Assembly: GCA_003255065.1 (NCBI GenBank)
Contig: QAOA01006516.1
Span: 528,691 to 592,690 of the forward strand
Direction of reading: 5' to 3'
Length of the DNA stretch: 64,000 nt
Source: Cercis canadensis
Taxonomy: Eukaryota; Streptophyta; Magnoliopsida; Fabales; Fabaceae
In this document: piece by piece, positions 1 through 11,320 of the stretch
Layout of the letters: every line of letters begins with the position of its first letter
Numbering within the stretch: the stretch's first letter is position 1
The notes under the pieces: generated by a model
Database searches by the model: none
Told to the model about the DNA's origin: nothing
The model's input: the letters and a program-made list of their open reading frames with translations, nothing else
Program-made: the position numbers and the translations under genes

Positions 1-724
1 CTGGTATTTCGTCGGGCAATTCTTGGGGAGTTCATTTTGTTACTTGTATTTGGCTTTGGATGTCAAAAATTGGCTCTGTACTGAGGCCTTTTTATGTGTT
101 TGATATCTGAATATTGGCATGTTTTGGCAAGTTCAAGTAAGGTAGAAGGGAAGGTGTAAGATAAAGGAGATTTGTTTTCTTTACTTGTTTGGAGATAAGG
201 AGGGATTAGGGGAAAACGAAATTGAATCAGTTTGTCAGATCTGGAAGTGACGGTTGTCAAAGTATGTAATTTCAAAATCTTTCAGGCCATCTTGTTTCCC
301 TCTTTTTAATTCTCCCATGTTTGGGTGATAAAACTTGGTGGCCTTTTATGCTGTTTCAACCTGACAGCAGTTATGGTCATGCAACTTCTTCTTTACCGTA
401 TAGTGTTTTAATATCTTACATCTGTTCCTCCATAGTGTTGGCTTATTCATTTTGTGCATGATGCTCTTCCCTTCCCTTCTATGTACAATGGATATAAATG
501 AAGAGTTTGTGCAACAATCTACTTGTGATTTTGGATGCTAAACTTGCTAATTTATTTAGCTGTGTTGTGGTTTTCTAATAATTTTTTTTTTGTTTTTTAA
601 ACTTAAAAGGCTTTATTATGTCTTTTAAGATAGTATGCCCAAAAGTAATCGAAAGGGGAAATATTGAATTTTTCACCTACTCTAGAGTATTTTTTCTCTA
701 TTTGCTTTTGGGGTTTTAGGAGAA

Positions 725-947
725 GAAAGGGGTGTAAGGTGGTGTGAAGTAGTACCCTTTTTTGCTGGTGTGTGGTATATCTGGCTATAGCATAATGCTG
801 GAATATTCTGTTAAGAGATCTCCTTGCCTCCATCTTTTGTGGGATAGACTAGTTTTTCTTGTTTCTTTGTGGGTTTCAACTCATGAGTTCTTCAAGAGAA
901 CCTATCATTCAGATATGCCGAAGGAGTGGAGAGCGCTTCTGAGTTGA
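725..947 (+). pseudogene. L1-type LINE ORF2 3'-end relic
   Basis: The translation resembles the extreme C-terminus of plant L1 ORF2: a WYIWL-like block, then LLWDRLVFLVSLWVS, then a motif ending in EWRALLS and a stop at 945-947. An in-frame stop interrupts the upstream part. This tail is a common remnant in plant introns. Assignment rests on the family pattern of W/L/F-rich tail motifs and is approximate. Confidence 0.5.
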
Positions 948-1057
948 TTTATTTTCCTTTTTGTTGTTCTTTTCCCTGCCTGCTGTTTTTGTATCTCTTT
1001 GGAGGAATCCTGATCCTCCTGTCTTGTATTCACTTCCTCGCATAAGAAAGTCTAATT

Positions 1058-1246
1058 TTGTTGATTGGTTTTAGAGGTTTTGGAAATAAGGAGGGTAAAA
1101 TTTTATGTCAGTGTGTGGTTTACACATCTATCTGGTGTATTTGGTTGGAGAGGAATGTTTCTTTCTATATGTCCAAAATGTTAATTTTTTTGCTAGTTAA
1201 GAATGTTTCAATAATTAGTTTGTTATTTGAAAACATAGAATTATAG
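1058..1246 (+). pseudogene. Second L1-type LINE ORF2 relic
   Basis: The reading frame carries a GFGNKEGK...WCIWLERN block. In L1 ORF2 this lies just upstream of the tail motif seen at 762-947, so here the order is reversed relative to an intact element. That suggests two separately truncated copies rather than one element. The frame is short and the rest of the element is missing. Confidence 0.45.
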
Positions 1247-1262
1247 AGAATGGGTAGACTAG

Positions 1263-1686
1263 GGCCCCACTTGGGTAAACAACTTATTTAAGCGCTTATA
1301 TAAGAAAGCCTTATATGAGAAGCTTTTATATCATAAGCTCCTTTTAAATTAAGCTATTTAGTGTTTGGATACATACTTGAAAAAGTGCTTTTAAAGGTTG
1401 GGTTTTAAAGGTGGGAAATGAAAGGTTGGGTTTCCATGGAATGTTTAATATTAATGGGGATATAATTGTCCCATAAATTTCAAAAACAGCTTGCTGGTCA
1501 TGAAGGAAATCAGCTTTCGTATGAGTCTTTTTTAAGAAGCCTAAAAAAATGGTTTCACAAAATAAGCTAAAAATAGCTTTTGGGTTAATAAGCTGATCCA
1601 AACACCATTTTCTTTTTTTACATAAAAGCACTTATACTAGAAGAGAAGCTCTAATAAGCTGTAAGCTATGCTATCCAAATGGGGCC
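1263..1686. mobile_element. MITE with GGCCCCAyTTGG inverted ends
   Basis: The left end reads GGCCCCACTTGGGTAAAC. The reverse complement of the right end reads GGCCCCATTTGGATAGC. Both ends are flanked by TAG (1260-1262 and 1687-1689), a probable 3-bp target duplication. The 424-bp interior is AT-rich, with many AAGCTTAT-type subterminal words and no coding potential. A 3-bp duplication and GG-rich ends fit a Tourist/PIF-Harbinger-like MITE, although TAG is not the classic TWA target. Confidence 0.6.
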
Positions 1687-4103
1687 TAGATGAACTTTCA
1701 CCCATAAAAAATAGAAACTGCCAGTTGGGCTTGGGAGGTGAATATCAATTTTAATGTATTCTTTTCAAAAAATGGCCTACTTTAAAAAGATGTGTCTCAT
1801 TTGGATTTTAGGGCAGTTAGATTTTATTATGTTAATAATAGGAATCAACATGCATGGGTTGTACGGCACTGAAACTTGACAGTTTACATCCGTCAGTGTT
1901 ATATTGGTGTTATGGGATGTTAAAACTTTGGTTGGATTGCTGGCATATCCTATTTTCTTTCTGCATTTTCATATGCATTATTTGTTCTAGTCTTCTAGAT
2001 AATATCTTATCTTGATGGATAACAGTCTTGACATAAATAATTTGGCCTAGTGTCTGCCTGTCTGGGTTCTTTCTCTATTGTTGGCCTTATAATTTTATTT
2101 CCTTTTTCATGGAACCACTGTTATATTTTTGGGGCCAAAATAGGTGTCCGTAATGTTTTCAGTTTGGAGGTTTGATACTAAAATTCTATTTGCACACTAT
2201 TTACTGGCAATATTTAATAAAGTGGGCCTCTTAGCATTGATTTGATCTGTGCTGTTAAACTGTTTAAGTAGTTAGCTTAGCAGTGGATAGGCTTTATTAA
2301 GTAGTCTTATTGTCGCAGAAATGATAAAATACAGTCCATATGGAGGATCTAAATGGTTTAGAATTTAGATTAAGAATTCTTGAGGTTGACTCCAAGTATT
2401 ACTTGTGCCAATTGTTGTGTAGTTGGTCTGATGAGGTGCATATTCGAGACAAAACAAAATAAGAAAATGTGCCTGTAGTTGCTATGTGAAGCTTTAGTTT
2501 CCAAAACCTTAGTTTAGGGCCTGTATTGTTAATGATGATGTTAGATGATAAAATATGATATGAAAGGATATGATTAATGAAAGGTTGAGGTTGGAGGGGC
2601 TAAGGAGCAGGAGATTCTTGACAGCGGGAATGAAATTAAACTTGGAGCTGATATGATGGTCTGCTGGATGACTAGGATTGTAGGATTTAGCACTTTCAAA
2701 AGGAGAAGGGTGATTACGGGTAACCCTTTTAAATCAGAGTGAATGAGTGATTTCCAAGAGGCTTTTTGGTATGAATAGCAACCTGTAAACAGGAAACTGA
2801 ACTCCAAGAGGTTGAGGAGACAGAGAGTGATGTTTGGAAGAAAAAGGCCTAGTGCAAAACATACTCTATGTTTACTGATATGTAACTCTCGCAGATGCCT
2901 GGAATTTTTATTTCAAATTCTTATTTTGTATAAAATCAAGATTCTTTAAAATTTTAGTTAGAAATAGAAACTTGGACCTTTCTAATAGTATTAAATAAAT
3001 CCAAACTTTCGTAATGTCATTTTCAAAATGATTTTGGTTACAATTTACTAAAACATCATTTTTTTTTGGTAGAATGTTGGGAAGATGCTTGTCTCTATAC
3101 TATACTATACTATACATGCATTTGATTATAATAATTGTTACCAGAACTAAATATTTTAATTTAATAAGTATTAAGGAAATGTGTTTTAGAATTAGATTTT
3201 GTGCTATTCAGAAAGACTTGTGGCACAATTTTGTGCTGATAAACTTTTTGATAGCTAATTATAATGGATGTTTCCAAAGGCTACATGACTTTAGTGATTG
3301 GCTATAGCAATTACTTTCCTTTGGCCTCAACAATTGTAACTATAGAAAAGATACTTGATAGTTGCAATTGATTACACTGTTGCTAAAACTATAGTTTCAT
3401 TTCTAACAGTTATATCAAGACTATATTGTTTTACTAATAGATAAGACGTGTGGCAACACTTGATGTCCAAGGACTTTTTAGTGGATTTAATTATCAAATA
3501 TGTAAACCTTAATATGAATACAATGAGATATACCTTAAATGCTTGTGTCTGCATATTGAGTATTTAAATCAGATTATAGTAACTGTCATTTTTGGTCGAC
3601 GGTAGTGGGTTGACATTTCTGTTCCATTTTGTTTGAGTTTGGGATTTTTTTTTTATTTAGTTTGTTGTTGTGATGAGGAATGGCCAAGTAATCAGCAATG
3701 ATTTAATGATAAGTAGAAAGAGGAAACTTTCCCTGTAAATTATGTAAAGGGAAGTGTAATCTTTCACTTTACATGTTGTTGACATTAACTAGTGCTCCAT
3801 ATGTTTATGGAGATTTAACACTATTAATGGAGAATACATTATTGGAAGAAATATCTACATTATCCATTGCTGAGATAGTAGTTATTTAAGCATGTCTGAA
3901 TCACCAAATCAGCAATGTTTTGGCATGTTTTCTGCTACCACTGAAAACCTGTTAATGGTTTGTCATACATTAATGATTAATCTTAACCTGCTTGTTCATA
4001 GTGCTAAGTGCATATTAGGTTGTCACTTCTATATTTTTAAATCTAATAAAATGTATATTTTAATGTGATTTTTGAATGGATTGCTTTCTTATCTGCTCCG
4101 CAG

Positions 4104-4443
4104 GGAGATGATCCAGCATAGGCCTTACACACAAAAAGTGGATGTATATAGCTTTGGTATTGTTCTTTGGGAACTCATCACCGGAATGCTTCCATTTCAG
4201 AACATGACAGCGGTACAGGCAGCATTTGCAGTTGTCAACAAAAATGTTCGCCCGATCATGCCCAATGACTGCTTGCCTGTTCTCCGTGAAATCATGACGA
4301 GATGCTGGGATCCAAACCCAGATGTTAGGCCACCATTTGCTGAAATTGTAGGAATGCTTGAAAATGCAGAGACTGAGATCATGACTACTGTTCGCAAGGC
4401 TCGTTTTAGGTGTTGCATGACGCAACCAATGACAGCTGACTGA
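4104..4443 (+). CDS. Raf-like MAPKKK, C-terminal exon
   Basis: This terminal exon encodes the last 112 residues of a serine/threonine (dual-specificity-like) protein kinase. It begins one base into a codon, the G completing the proline of the APE motif. The exon then shows E-M-I-Q-H-R-P-Y, kinase subdomain IX ([15 protein letters not shown]), subdomain XI ([16 protein letters not shown]) and a short tail rich in R and C ending MTQPMTAD before TGA at 4441-4443. The tail with [10 protein letters not shown] is characteristic of the small cytosolic plant Raf-like group C kinases (Arabidopsis RAF22 At2g24360 and RAF28 At4g31170, recalled from family knowledge). The catalytic HRDLK and DFG motifs lie in upstream exons outside the window. 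No frameshift is seen, so the gene looks functional. Confidence 0.85.
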
Positions 4444-5940
4444 TCTCAGGGAAACAAATAAAACCCAAAAAAAGAAAAAAAGAAAAAAGACTGAAGAACA
4501 TAGACTGAAAAAGTTGGAGAAAAGATGAGGCTCAGGTAGTAAAGGGCGACTATATAATAGCTTTGCGTATCTGTGTGTTTAATTTCTTCAGAAGTAAAAA
4601 AGAAAAGGAAAATCTTATTTGAAGACCTTGATTATTCGGTTTATATTTACTGGATGTCTGTTTATGAATTAGTAAGAGGAGATTTAACATGTATGTATAC
4701 ATTGCATGCGCTACATTTATGTATAGCTTCTTCTGAAAGCAAGGTGGAATATGAAATCATGAATGAAAACTATTGCTCTGTATATGTGCTACAGTTATGA
4801 ATAGCCTATTATATAACAAAGGCGGAAAATGAGTTGCCCATCTAGGTTGCCCTGTGACAATGACCCACTGATGGTATTGCATCTGTATATGGCTTAAATA
4901 TATCTTTTTCTTCCCCATCCATTTTCTGAAGAGAGATTATTAAGAACAAAGATGGTAAGGTAAGCGATGCATAGGTTTTGCTAAATGGTATAATATTGAA
5001 GTCACTCAAAAATGTTAAGGTAGGTCAAATGTTGGTCCAGTTAGAGGTAAGGTTAAAATATGAGTGCATTCATGCGTCCGCAAAGAAACAGAGCCATTTC
5101 CGATTAGGCTGCATCTTTTGCAATATCCTTTCTGCAAGTGGAATCAGAATCCTCCTGGCAAGTTTCTTTGCTCTATTTTTGACATCCATCTATTCTAAAC
5201 TATTTTGAGAGATAGTTGTTTTTAAATGAGCCTAAATTATGTTATTATTGCCCATAATTTGTAGTAATTAGCATGTGACTTGTGCAATACACAGAATTCT
5301 TATATATAAATCCAGATTAACTTTTATTTCAATAAAAATCAAATTATATATAAATGTAATTTTTTTAAAAAAAAATGGATGAAAGTAGAATAATTTTAAA
5401 CTTTAAACATTTTTAACACAAGATAATTATTTAATTTCTTGGACTATTGGAGATATGATTAAATATATATATATAAGTATAATAGTTTTTTTTTTTTTTT
5501 TAATTTGAAGATAAGTATAATAGTTAGAGCTAGGTATAATATAACTCTTTTAAAAAAGAAATTCTAGATATCGAGAAACTTTATAAGAGAAAATATTTTG
5601 AAGGCAAAAATCGTGGGAGCAATGGCTTAAATAGGGTGACAATAATACATGATTTATTTGTTAATCTTAGAATCATGCAAAAAAGAGCCAGTTTTAAGCA
5701 GTTTATTTTGCGACATACAAAAAAAATAAAGTCTCAAGACAAACTCAAGAAAATTAAAGTAAAACAAGAATCGCTAAACTGTCTACTTTGTGAATTTTCA
5801 ATGACATTATACAAAAATAATGAAATTTGTCAAGATAGACTCATAAGAAAATTACATCATGTCAAAAATCCTCTCTAACTTTTAATTTTTTATATATGTC
5901 CTTAATTACGTCACTCTTTTTAAAATAAGAAGACAACAAT
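4444..5940 (+). other. Kinase 3'UTR and AT-rich intergenic DNA
   Basis: The 3'UTR starts after the stop. AATAAA occurs at 4457-4462, probably too close to the stop to be the main signal, and again at 5331-5336. The UTR end cannot be fixed without transcript data. From about 5200 onward the sequence is very AT-rich with poly-T and TA runs (for example 5465-5505). I see no gene here. Confidence 0.4.
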
Positions 5941-5979
5941 TTATGTCTAATATCACTACTAGTTAAAGCCAAAATTTGT

Positions 5980-6530
5980 GCTTGTGTGGAAAAGGATTCC
6001 CATAATTTCTCCTATCTCTTTCACCCCAAATATGGTAGACCATATGACTCAAAACAATAAAACCTTTTAAAAATTGGGGCTAATTGAGTTCGTCTTCCCA
6101 AAATAAAGTTTGCCTATAAACATAACTTCTATGCAAGCAATGCTGCCAAATTCAGTTGGTGAAAGAACATTCAAAAAATAAATGTTCTCTATCTTCAATG
6201 ACTCTGCAGTAGAATACCCACATTACATTTCCTCTATATATCCACAATTCAACAGCCTTCTCTTGGTAGACAATCTGTCTAATGCAGCCAGCCAACAAAT
6301 GAAGGTCTGATTGGGAATGGAGAAAGCATACCAGAAAAGTTTTCACTAAGGTACCAAACTAGTCTGATTACATTCCAAGCGGAAATTAGATGGAAGACGC
6401 CTAAATTTCCAGCGGACCAAATTATTTCATATGATTTTGAGGTGTCTAACTCCACAGTAGAACATTCACCTTGCATTGTAACTAGATTATCAGAGAAGCA
6501 TGAAGCCAATTCCAACCAATCGAAGACATT
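5980..6530 (-). pseudogene. LINE reverse-transcriptase zinc-binding (zf-RVT) relic
   Basis: On the minus strand, two overlapping frames give a zf-RVT-like pattern: an EDREHLFFECSFTN block, followed after a stop by IWQHCL...WEDEL. This matches the ETRDHLFFxC...W region near the end of plant non-LTR ORF2 proteins. Frames 6346-6152 and 6515-6279 overlap out of register, and there are several stops, so it is a dead fragment. Confidence 0.5.
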
Positions 6531-6539
6531 ACACTACTC

Positions 6540-7200
6540 ACTTTTGCACAATGAGAACTACCTACCTCAACACACACTCTAGCAAATCCTAATATCCCTC
6601 TTTAAGAAGTAATAGAATCCATGTATAATGGAGTACTCACACCATTAGCCACATAACTAAGGACTTCAGCAGTCCAATATTCACGAGGTAAGTTCAACAA
6701 TTTAATCCAGATGGGAATCAAAGGGAAATAAAGGGTGTGTTTGATTTTGTTTTTGAAAACTATGTTTAAAAATTGCTCTGCAAAACAAAAGTATAAAAAA
6801 ATATGTGTCATTAATGAAAACAACATGTTCTCTGCTTTTTACTTGTTTTGGGAACAAAAACATCAATCTCTGATTTTTGTTTTCTTGATTTTAGAACAAT
6901 GTTTTGAGAATAAGTTTTCAAAACATGTAAACAAAAATAGCCCTATCAAACAAGTTTTTTTGTTTTATTTTTTTCAAAAAAAAAAAGTTTTAAATAATTG
7001 AAATCAAACAGACCTATAACTTTTGCATTTGGAGTCCTGGTTCCTAAGCTCGTAGAATGAGAGGTTTCTTCGCAATAAACCAAACTCCAGACTTCAGAAT
7101 TTCAGTACAAGAGGAAGCTGAGTTTAGCTTGAGCAGATACAAGCCACCATTATTGGAGTGCACTTCAGCGTGGCCATACTTACCTCATACCTTGTCAACA
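6540..7200 (-). pseudogene. DUF4283-like LINE ORF1 fragment, split by a MITE
   Basis: Minus-strand translation shows two halves of a DUF4283-type domain. One, near 7180-7020, contains SGVWFIAKKPLILR and EPGLQ. The other, 6826-6602, contains PIWIKLLNLPREYW and SYVANGVSTPLYMDSIT. The halves would be adjacent but for the MITE at 6733-7014. DUF4283 proteins with a following zinc knuckle are the gag-like ORF1 of plant LINEs, which fits the zf-RVT relic just downstream. Stops make it non-functional. Confidence 0.55.
6733..7014. mobile_element. Tourist-like MITE inside the LINE relic
   Basis: The left end carries GGTGTGTTTGATTT. The right end, read in reverse complement, gives GGTCTGTTTGATTT. The interior is about 280 bp, AT-rich and non-coding. 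It separates two halves of one DUF4283-like reading frame, so the insertion is younger than the LINE fragment. A clean target duplication is not visible, so the outer limits are uncertain by a few bases. Confidence 0.6.
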
Positions 7201-7959
7201 AAACCAAGGGGAAAGAATATTTGGGCCTATTTGCTTTTGGAAATGTTTCCTTATTTTCAGTTTTTACTTCTTGAAATACATTTTCATTTTCAATTTCTAA
7301 ATTTTAGGAAATGTGTTTGGTTTACAAAGTTGAAAACTATTTCTAAAAAATGAAAACAATGAAAATACGTTTAGTATAAAAATTTTAAAAAATGAAAATT
7401 ATGAAAACATGTTTGGTTAATATATTTTCTATTCATTTCACATCTATTTTCAATAAGGTTTTAGATAATTTATCTCTGTATATATATATATACACTCCAA
7501 AACAATAACTAGTTTGCTATCCTTGGTTTGTGTAGCTTAGAAACCCCATATATGCAAGAAAATCTCACATAGTATTACTCTTGCATCTTTTTTTCGTTTT
7601 TTAAGATCACTTTTACATTTGCATGTAATTTTGTCCATGTGAGTCTGTGACGGCATTTTTGGGATAAACTAGAAGAGTTTTTCTTTTTTCTAAAACATTA
7701 ATATGAATTGTAAGTAAAAAATTTAATAAGACAATATTATTATTAAATCCAGCCTTTGCAGTATAAGACACTAGAATGTGTTGATAACTATTTTTTTCCA
7801 CTACCAAAGCACCTGTTATAACTTGTAATTCACCATTAGCTAAAATTCACTAGATAATTCAGATACATCTTAGTTGATGATAGCTTAATACATAAATTCT
7901 CCATCATACAGCTTAACACTTTGTAAGATGTAGATCTAGAAACTTAGCTCTCTTGTCCA

Positions 7960-9025
7960 TCAAGTATCAAATTGGCGCCTGAAAAATGCAATAATATGAT
8001 TGTACAGTAGATTCTTGGCATTGACCCCCATAATGTAGTCAGCATGAGCATAATCCTTGATGAACTAAACACTTTGCTTATCCACATCATGCAACTTAAG
8101 GCTATCAATCAAATTCCCAACATCACGAACATCTGAAAGAGCGTATTGGCCCCCATAGTTGATGAAGAGAGGGAGGTTATGGGGAGTGTTGGAGAGGTTA
8201 TAAAATGGAGGAAATGCTTCCCTATAATGCATAACATTATAGTCTAGTCTCTCATCGTTGAATTTTGCCAAAACCCCATATTTAATAGCTGCAAGTTCTC
8301 ATAAGATTACAGAAAAAGCTTCTCAATTGAGTTATATATGATTAATTAAATGAACTATAATAGTAATGGACAAGGTAACTAGATGGAGAAATCTTACTCT
8401 AAGCCAAATGCATCATGTTCTTTGTTGATGTTGGCTGAGGCTCACTCATAAAAAATAAATCAACTGTTGAAGAATTGAGAGAGCAATTTTTACCTGAAAC
8501 AGAAACATAACATTCAAGAAAAGCATATAATCAGAAATTTTATTTCTATAAAGTATAATTCTAGTTTGTGAGATTGATTAAAACTTTGTTGCATAGAGTT
8601 TGGGCAAAGACTTTATACTAGTAAGTGCAGTAAACAAGTCATAGCAGTCCACGCCCGGGTAAGCGTAGAGAGAGACTTGATAAAGGCAGCAATAGGTAAC
8701 CTAGTCAAAGGAATTGTCATGGACAGCTTTTGATTAGATTGAAAGCTTAATGGAGTTATGATGTATAAGGAGGCAAATTTCAATGTTGTTACTTACCCTT
8801 TGGGATTAAATTCGGAAAGACCAAAAAGGTTGGTGACCTGTCAACAAAACCAAGCATTTCAAGTATATGGTTTCAGGATACTTGTAATTAAGAGGATTAT
8901 TGGTTAGTTTATGTACCTCACCGACAAAGGACTTGGCAGCAACAACTCCAAGTGCAGTGTTCATGTGGCTCAAATAGGTAATGGGACTCAACAAGGCTGC
9001 TGATTTCAGCTGGTTCACTAATTTC
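7960..9025 (-). pseudogene. Triacylglycerol lipase 2-like pseudogene (3' half)
   Basis: Minus-strand pieces line up in order with the C-terminal half of plant acid (gastric-type) lipases of the alpha/beta-hydrolase fold. 9025-8923 encodes GKLVNQLKSAALLSPITYLS and ALGVVAAKSFVGE, then a GT donor. A mini-exon at about 8841-8801 encodes VTNLFGLSEFNPKG between AG and GT. About 8700-8600 gives YAYPGVDCYDLFTALT. About 8492-8405 gives NCSLNSSTVDLF and ends at an in-frame TAG where the family has CAG. 8297-7960 gives GVLAKFND, SNTPHNLPLFINYGGQYALS and KDYAHADYIMGVNAK to a TGA at 7962-7960. A second TAG (8067-8065) follows KQSV. The introns are retained, so it is not a retroposed copy. The 5' half with the GHSxG nucleophile is absent. 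At least two stops and one frame shift make it a pseudogene. Confidence 0.75.
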
Positions 9026-9284
9026 CCTTATGAGAAGGATGCCAAAGCAATTAAAGTCCCCTGCCAAACACGATTTTCCAGTACAGTTAGATGGTATGCT
9101 AAAATTGATTATGTCTATTAACTGGTTAAATTTTAGAGACGTTACTGTTATGTACTTATGTTTATTCAAACTTCAAAGCAACTCAAGTAAAAGGGTCAAG
9201 TTATATGATCCTTTAGAAGAGAATGGCCAACTCAAGTAAATATGTTTTTCAACTAAAACCAAAGCAGATTCATTAACACAACTG

Positions 9285-9548
9285 GTGTCTTTTCCTGAAG
9301 GAGGATTGCCAGCTCCGAAACTCCAGTCACTTTCCATAGATAATTGCATAAATCTCTCACCCCAGACAGGCCTATATAAATTGGCATCACTGACTTCATT
9401 ACATATTAGCAAACATCTAAATCTTCAATCACTAGATCATATTGAGCACCTCACATCTCTTAAATATCTAAAGGTTAAGGATTGTAAGCAGAAGGATATT
9501 GGTAGTTCCTTTCACGCATGCCACACACTAGCATTGAGGAGTAAATAA
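9285..9548 (+). pseudogene. LRR fragment of an NBS-LRR (RPP13-like) gene
   Basis: The frame reads SFPEGGLPAPKLQSLSID, then leucine-rich repeats SLTSLHISKHLNLQSLD and HLTSLKYLKVKDC, ending in a stop at 9546-9548. The FPEGGLPAP motif and the LxxLxIxxC spacing are typical of the last repeats of plant CC-NBS-LRR resistance proteins. No NB-ARC domain or upstream coding is seen nearby, so this is an isolated C-terminal fragment. The ATG at 9285 is incidental. Confidence 0.6.
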
Positions 9549-9619
9549 TGTTACAGAAAAGAAATGAAATTAGCTTGGTTTCTAAATTCACTATACAGAA
9601 TTCCAACCATAAAGAGGAA

Positions 9620-9679
9620 ACACACACACACATATGTATATAGATGGATGGATAGATAGATAGATACATAGATAGATAA
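9620..9679. repeat. CA then GATA-type microsatellite
   Basis: A CA run at 9620-9632 is followed by GGAT/GATA units up to about 9679. It is a simple repeat that could be length-polymorphic. Confidence 0.85.
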
Positions 9680-10980
9680 AGAAAATATTCATAATGAATA
9701 AATACACACCTAAGCCTGATGATAGATTCCCTGTAAAATCAGATAAGCAATTCAGTTTACTGCATCTCTACATAAGTAGACAGTAATTAACAAAGTACCT
9801 TGGCCTCTCAGACTTTGCTGTCCAAGAGAAAGGAGGTGTGCTATATATTGCTGCAAGCATGTAAATATGGCATAAGGCATAAGCCAAACAGAAAATAATG
9901 TTAAAGAAAAATACTGTTGTCACATCAAACATTTTATCCCAAAGCATGCCCAAGTAACACACTTGGCTTTTCCAACCTCAGATCAAACTATACACTTGCT
10001 TTCAATGAAGGGAAAAGAAAAGCTTTGAACATGTTTTCTGAGCCATTTCAAATGTAAGACAAATTTCTAAGAACCATAACTGCCTTCATGAAATGAAATT
10101 CTACAACCATACGTTCAAGTAGTTAGGAAAGGAAGCAAACTTGACATTATGGCCAAAAGTTTTTTGCTTGAATTTGGTCAAATCAATGCCTTGTTTTAGC
10201 TTTCAGCACAACTTTGTTTTAGGCACAAAATCCCATTCATTTTGTGAAGCAGCCAATGGGTACAACAAGAAACAACAAAAATAAATATAGACAAATCCTC
10301 ACCAAAAACATACAATCCACCAATAAATTGGAGATTAACAAGAGCACCATTCTCAAATGAATCCAAGCTTTAACAAAAAAGTTTTAACAGTATTTGACTC
10401 ACGTATTGCTAGTGAGACCCATAACCATACAGATGGTGTGCACAACCATATAATACAATCATCAACCTTCTACGTTTACCAACCCTCCCTTGCCCACTTG
10501 AGTTTCAATTCAATAAATACTATTCCCTTAATAAACGCCTTGAGAACGTCAGGCTCAGGAATTGCCTTTGCTTCCAGAATTGTGCATCCAGCTTTGAAGC
10601 TTTGAAAGAGAAACTTGGGAATTGTCATGCATTGCTCATGATATACAAAATAGGTCATTCATTGGAAATTTTCAGCAAAAATAGAAGAATTAATATATAA
10701 AAAAAATACTATACTTTGTTTACAGCAAAAAAGAGTAGAATGAATTGAATACCATAAAATTCCCTCTCCATTTAGCTCACAAAGCATTAATGTTAGACAA
10801 ACTTATATTAAAGATAATAAAAAGAGATTAGATAAACCTGGAGGAAAGCACAAAAATTCAAACTCTGTTGCCTTAGCTTGCTTGCTTCTGGTTCACAAAG
10901 CTTGAACTGCACAAAGAGAAGAACACTGCTTGCCTATCGTGAACGAAGAGAAGAACGTTTCACTTAAAACCCGTTTTCAT
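9680..10980. other. AT-rich stretch without a supported gene
   Basis: I see no domain I recognise. One minus-strand frame (10658-10476) reads KAGCTILEAKAIPEPDVLKA and looks exon-like, being less repetitive than its surroundings, but has no family I can name. A minus-strand AG-flanked junction near 10842 could be an old leader exon. No function is proposed. Confidence 0.3.
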
Positions 10981-11320
10981 ACTGCCACCGCCTTTTCAAT
11001 TATTTTCATTATAATTATAAAATGGTCACAGTATTTACACTTTTTCATTTTCTATTTTCAAAATTTGAAAAGAAAACACTAAAAAGTGAAAACAACTTTT
11101 TCACGTTTTTAAATTTGAGCTTAATTTAAGAAATATTTTCAGGTAAAATATTTTTATTAAACTCAACCAAACATATTTTTAGACTTATTTTCTATTTTTA
11201 TTAAAAATAAAAACAAAAAATGGACAAACCAAACAGACCCTTTGTCTTTTGGCTTTTGCCAATAAGGACTTCCTATCATTTTTAAGACAACACTTTAATG
11301 ATTGAACATTAGGCTCAATT

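Larger units (their letters stand above)
1..4103 (+). other. Last intron of the Raf-like kinase gene
   Basis: This stretch ends at a clear splice acceptor (polypyrimidine-type sequence then cgcag at 4099-4103) directly before the kinase exon. I looked for upstream kinase exons (HRDLK, DFG motifs) and saw none, so the intron is at least 4.1 kb. It contains two degraded L1-type fragments and one MITE, listed separately. The remainder (about 1690-4100) is AT-rich with no coding signal I can support. Confidence 0.6.
7223..11240. mobile_element. Possible 4-kb Harbinger-like element with captured gene pieces
   Basis: The left boundary reads GGGCCTATTTGCTTTTGG. The right boundary in reverse complement reads GGGTCTGTTTGGTTTG. 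Both are preceded on the outside by TTT (7220-7222 and 11241-11243). Both ends are followed by A-rich sequence with internal TGTTTGGTT words, as in Tourist-like MITEs. Between them sit the lipase pseudogene, the LRR fragment and an AT-rich stretch. An alternative is that these are the outer ends of two unrelated MITEs and the gene pieces are ordinary relics. Confidence 0.3.

Noticed and set aside
4060..4425. 121-codon minus-strand frame over the kinase exon
   Set aside because: Antisense shadow of a clearly conserved kinase exon.
10476..10658. Exon-like minus-strand frame with ILEAKAIPEPDVLKAF
   Set aside because: I recognise no family and no convincing splice partners, so it is mentioned only in the description of the AT-rich stretch.
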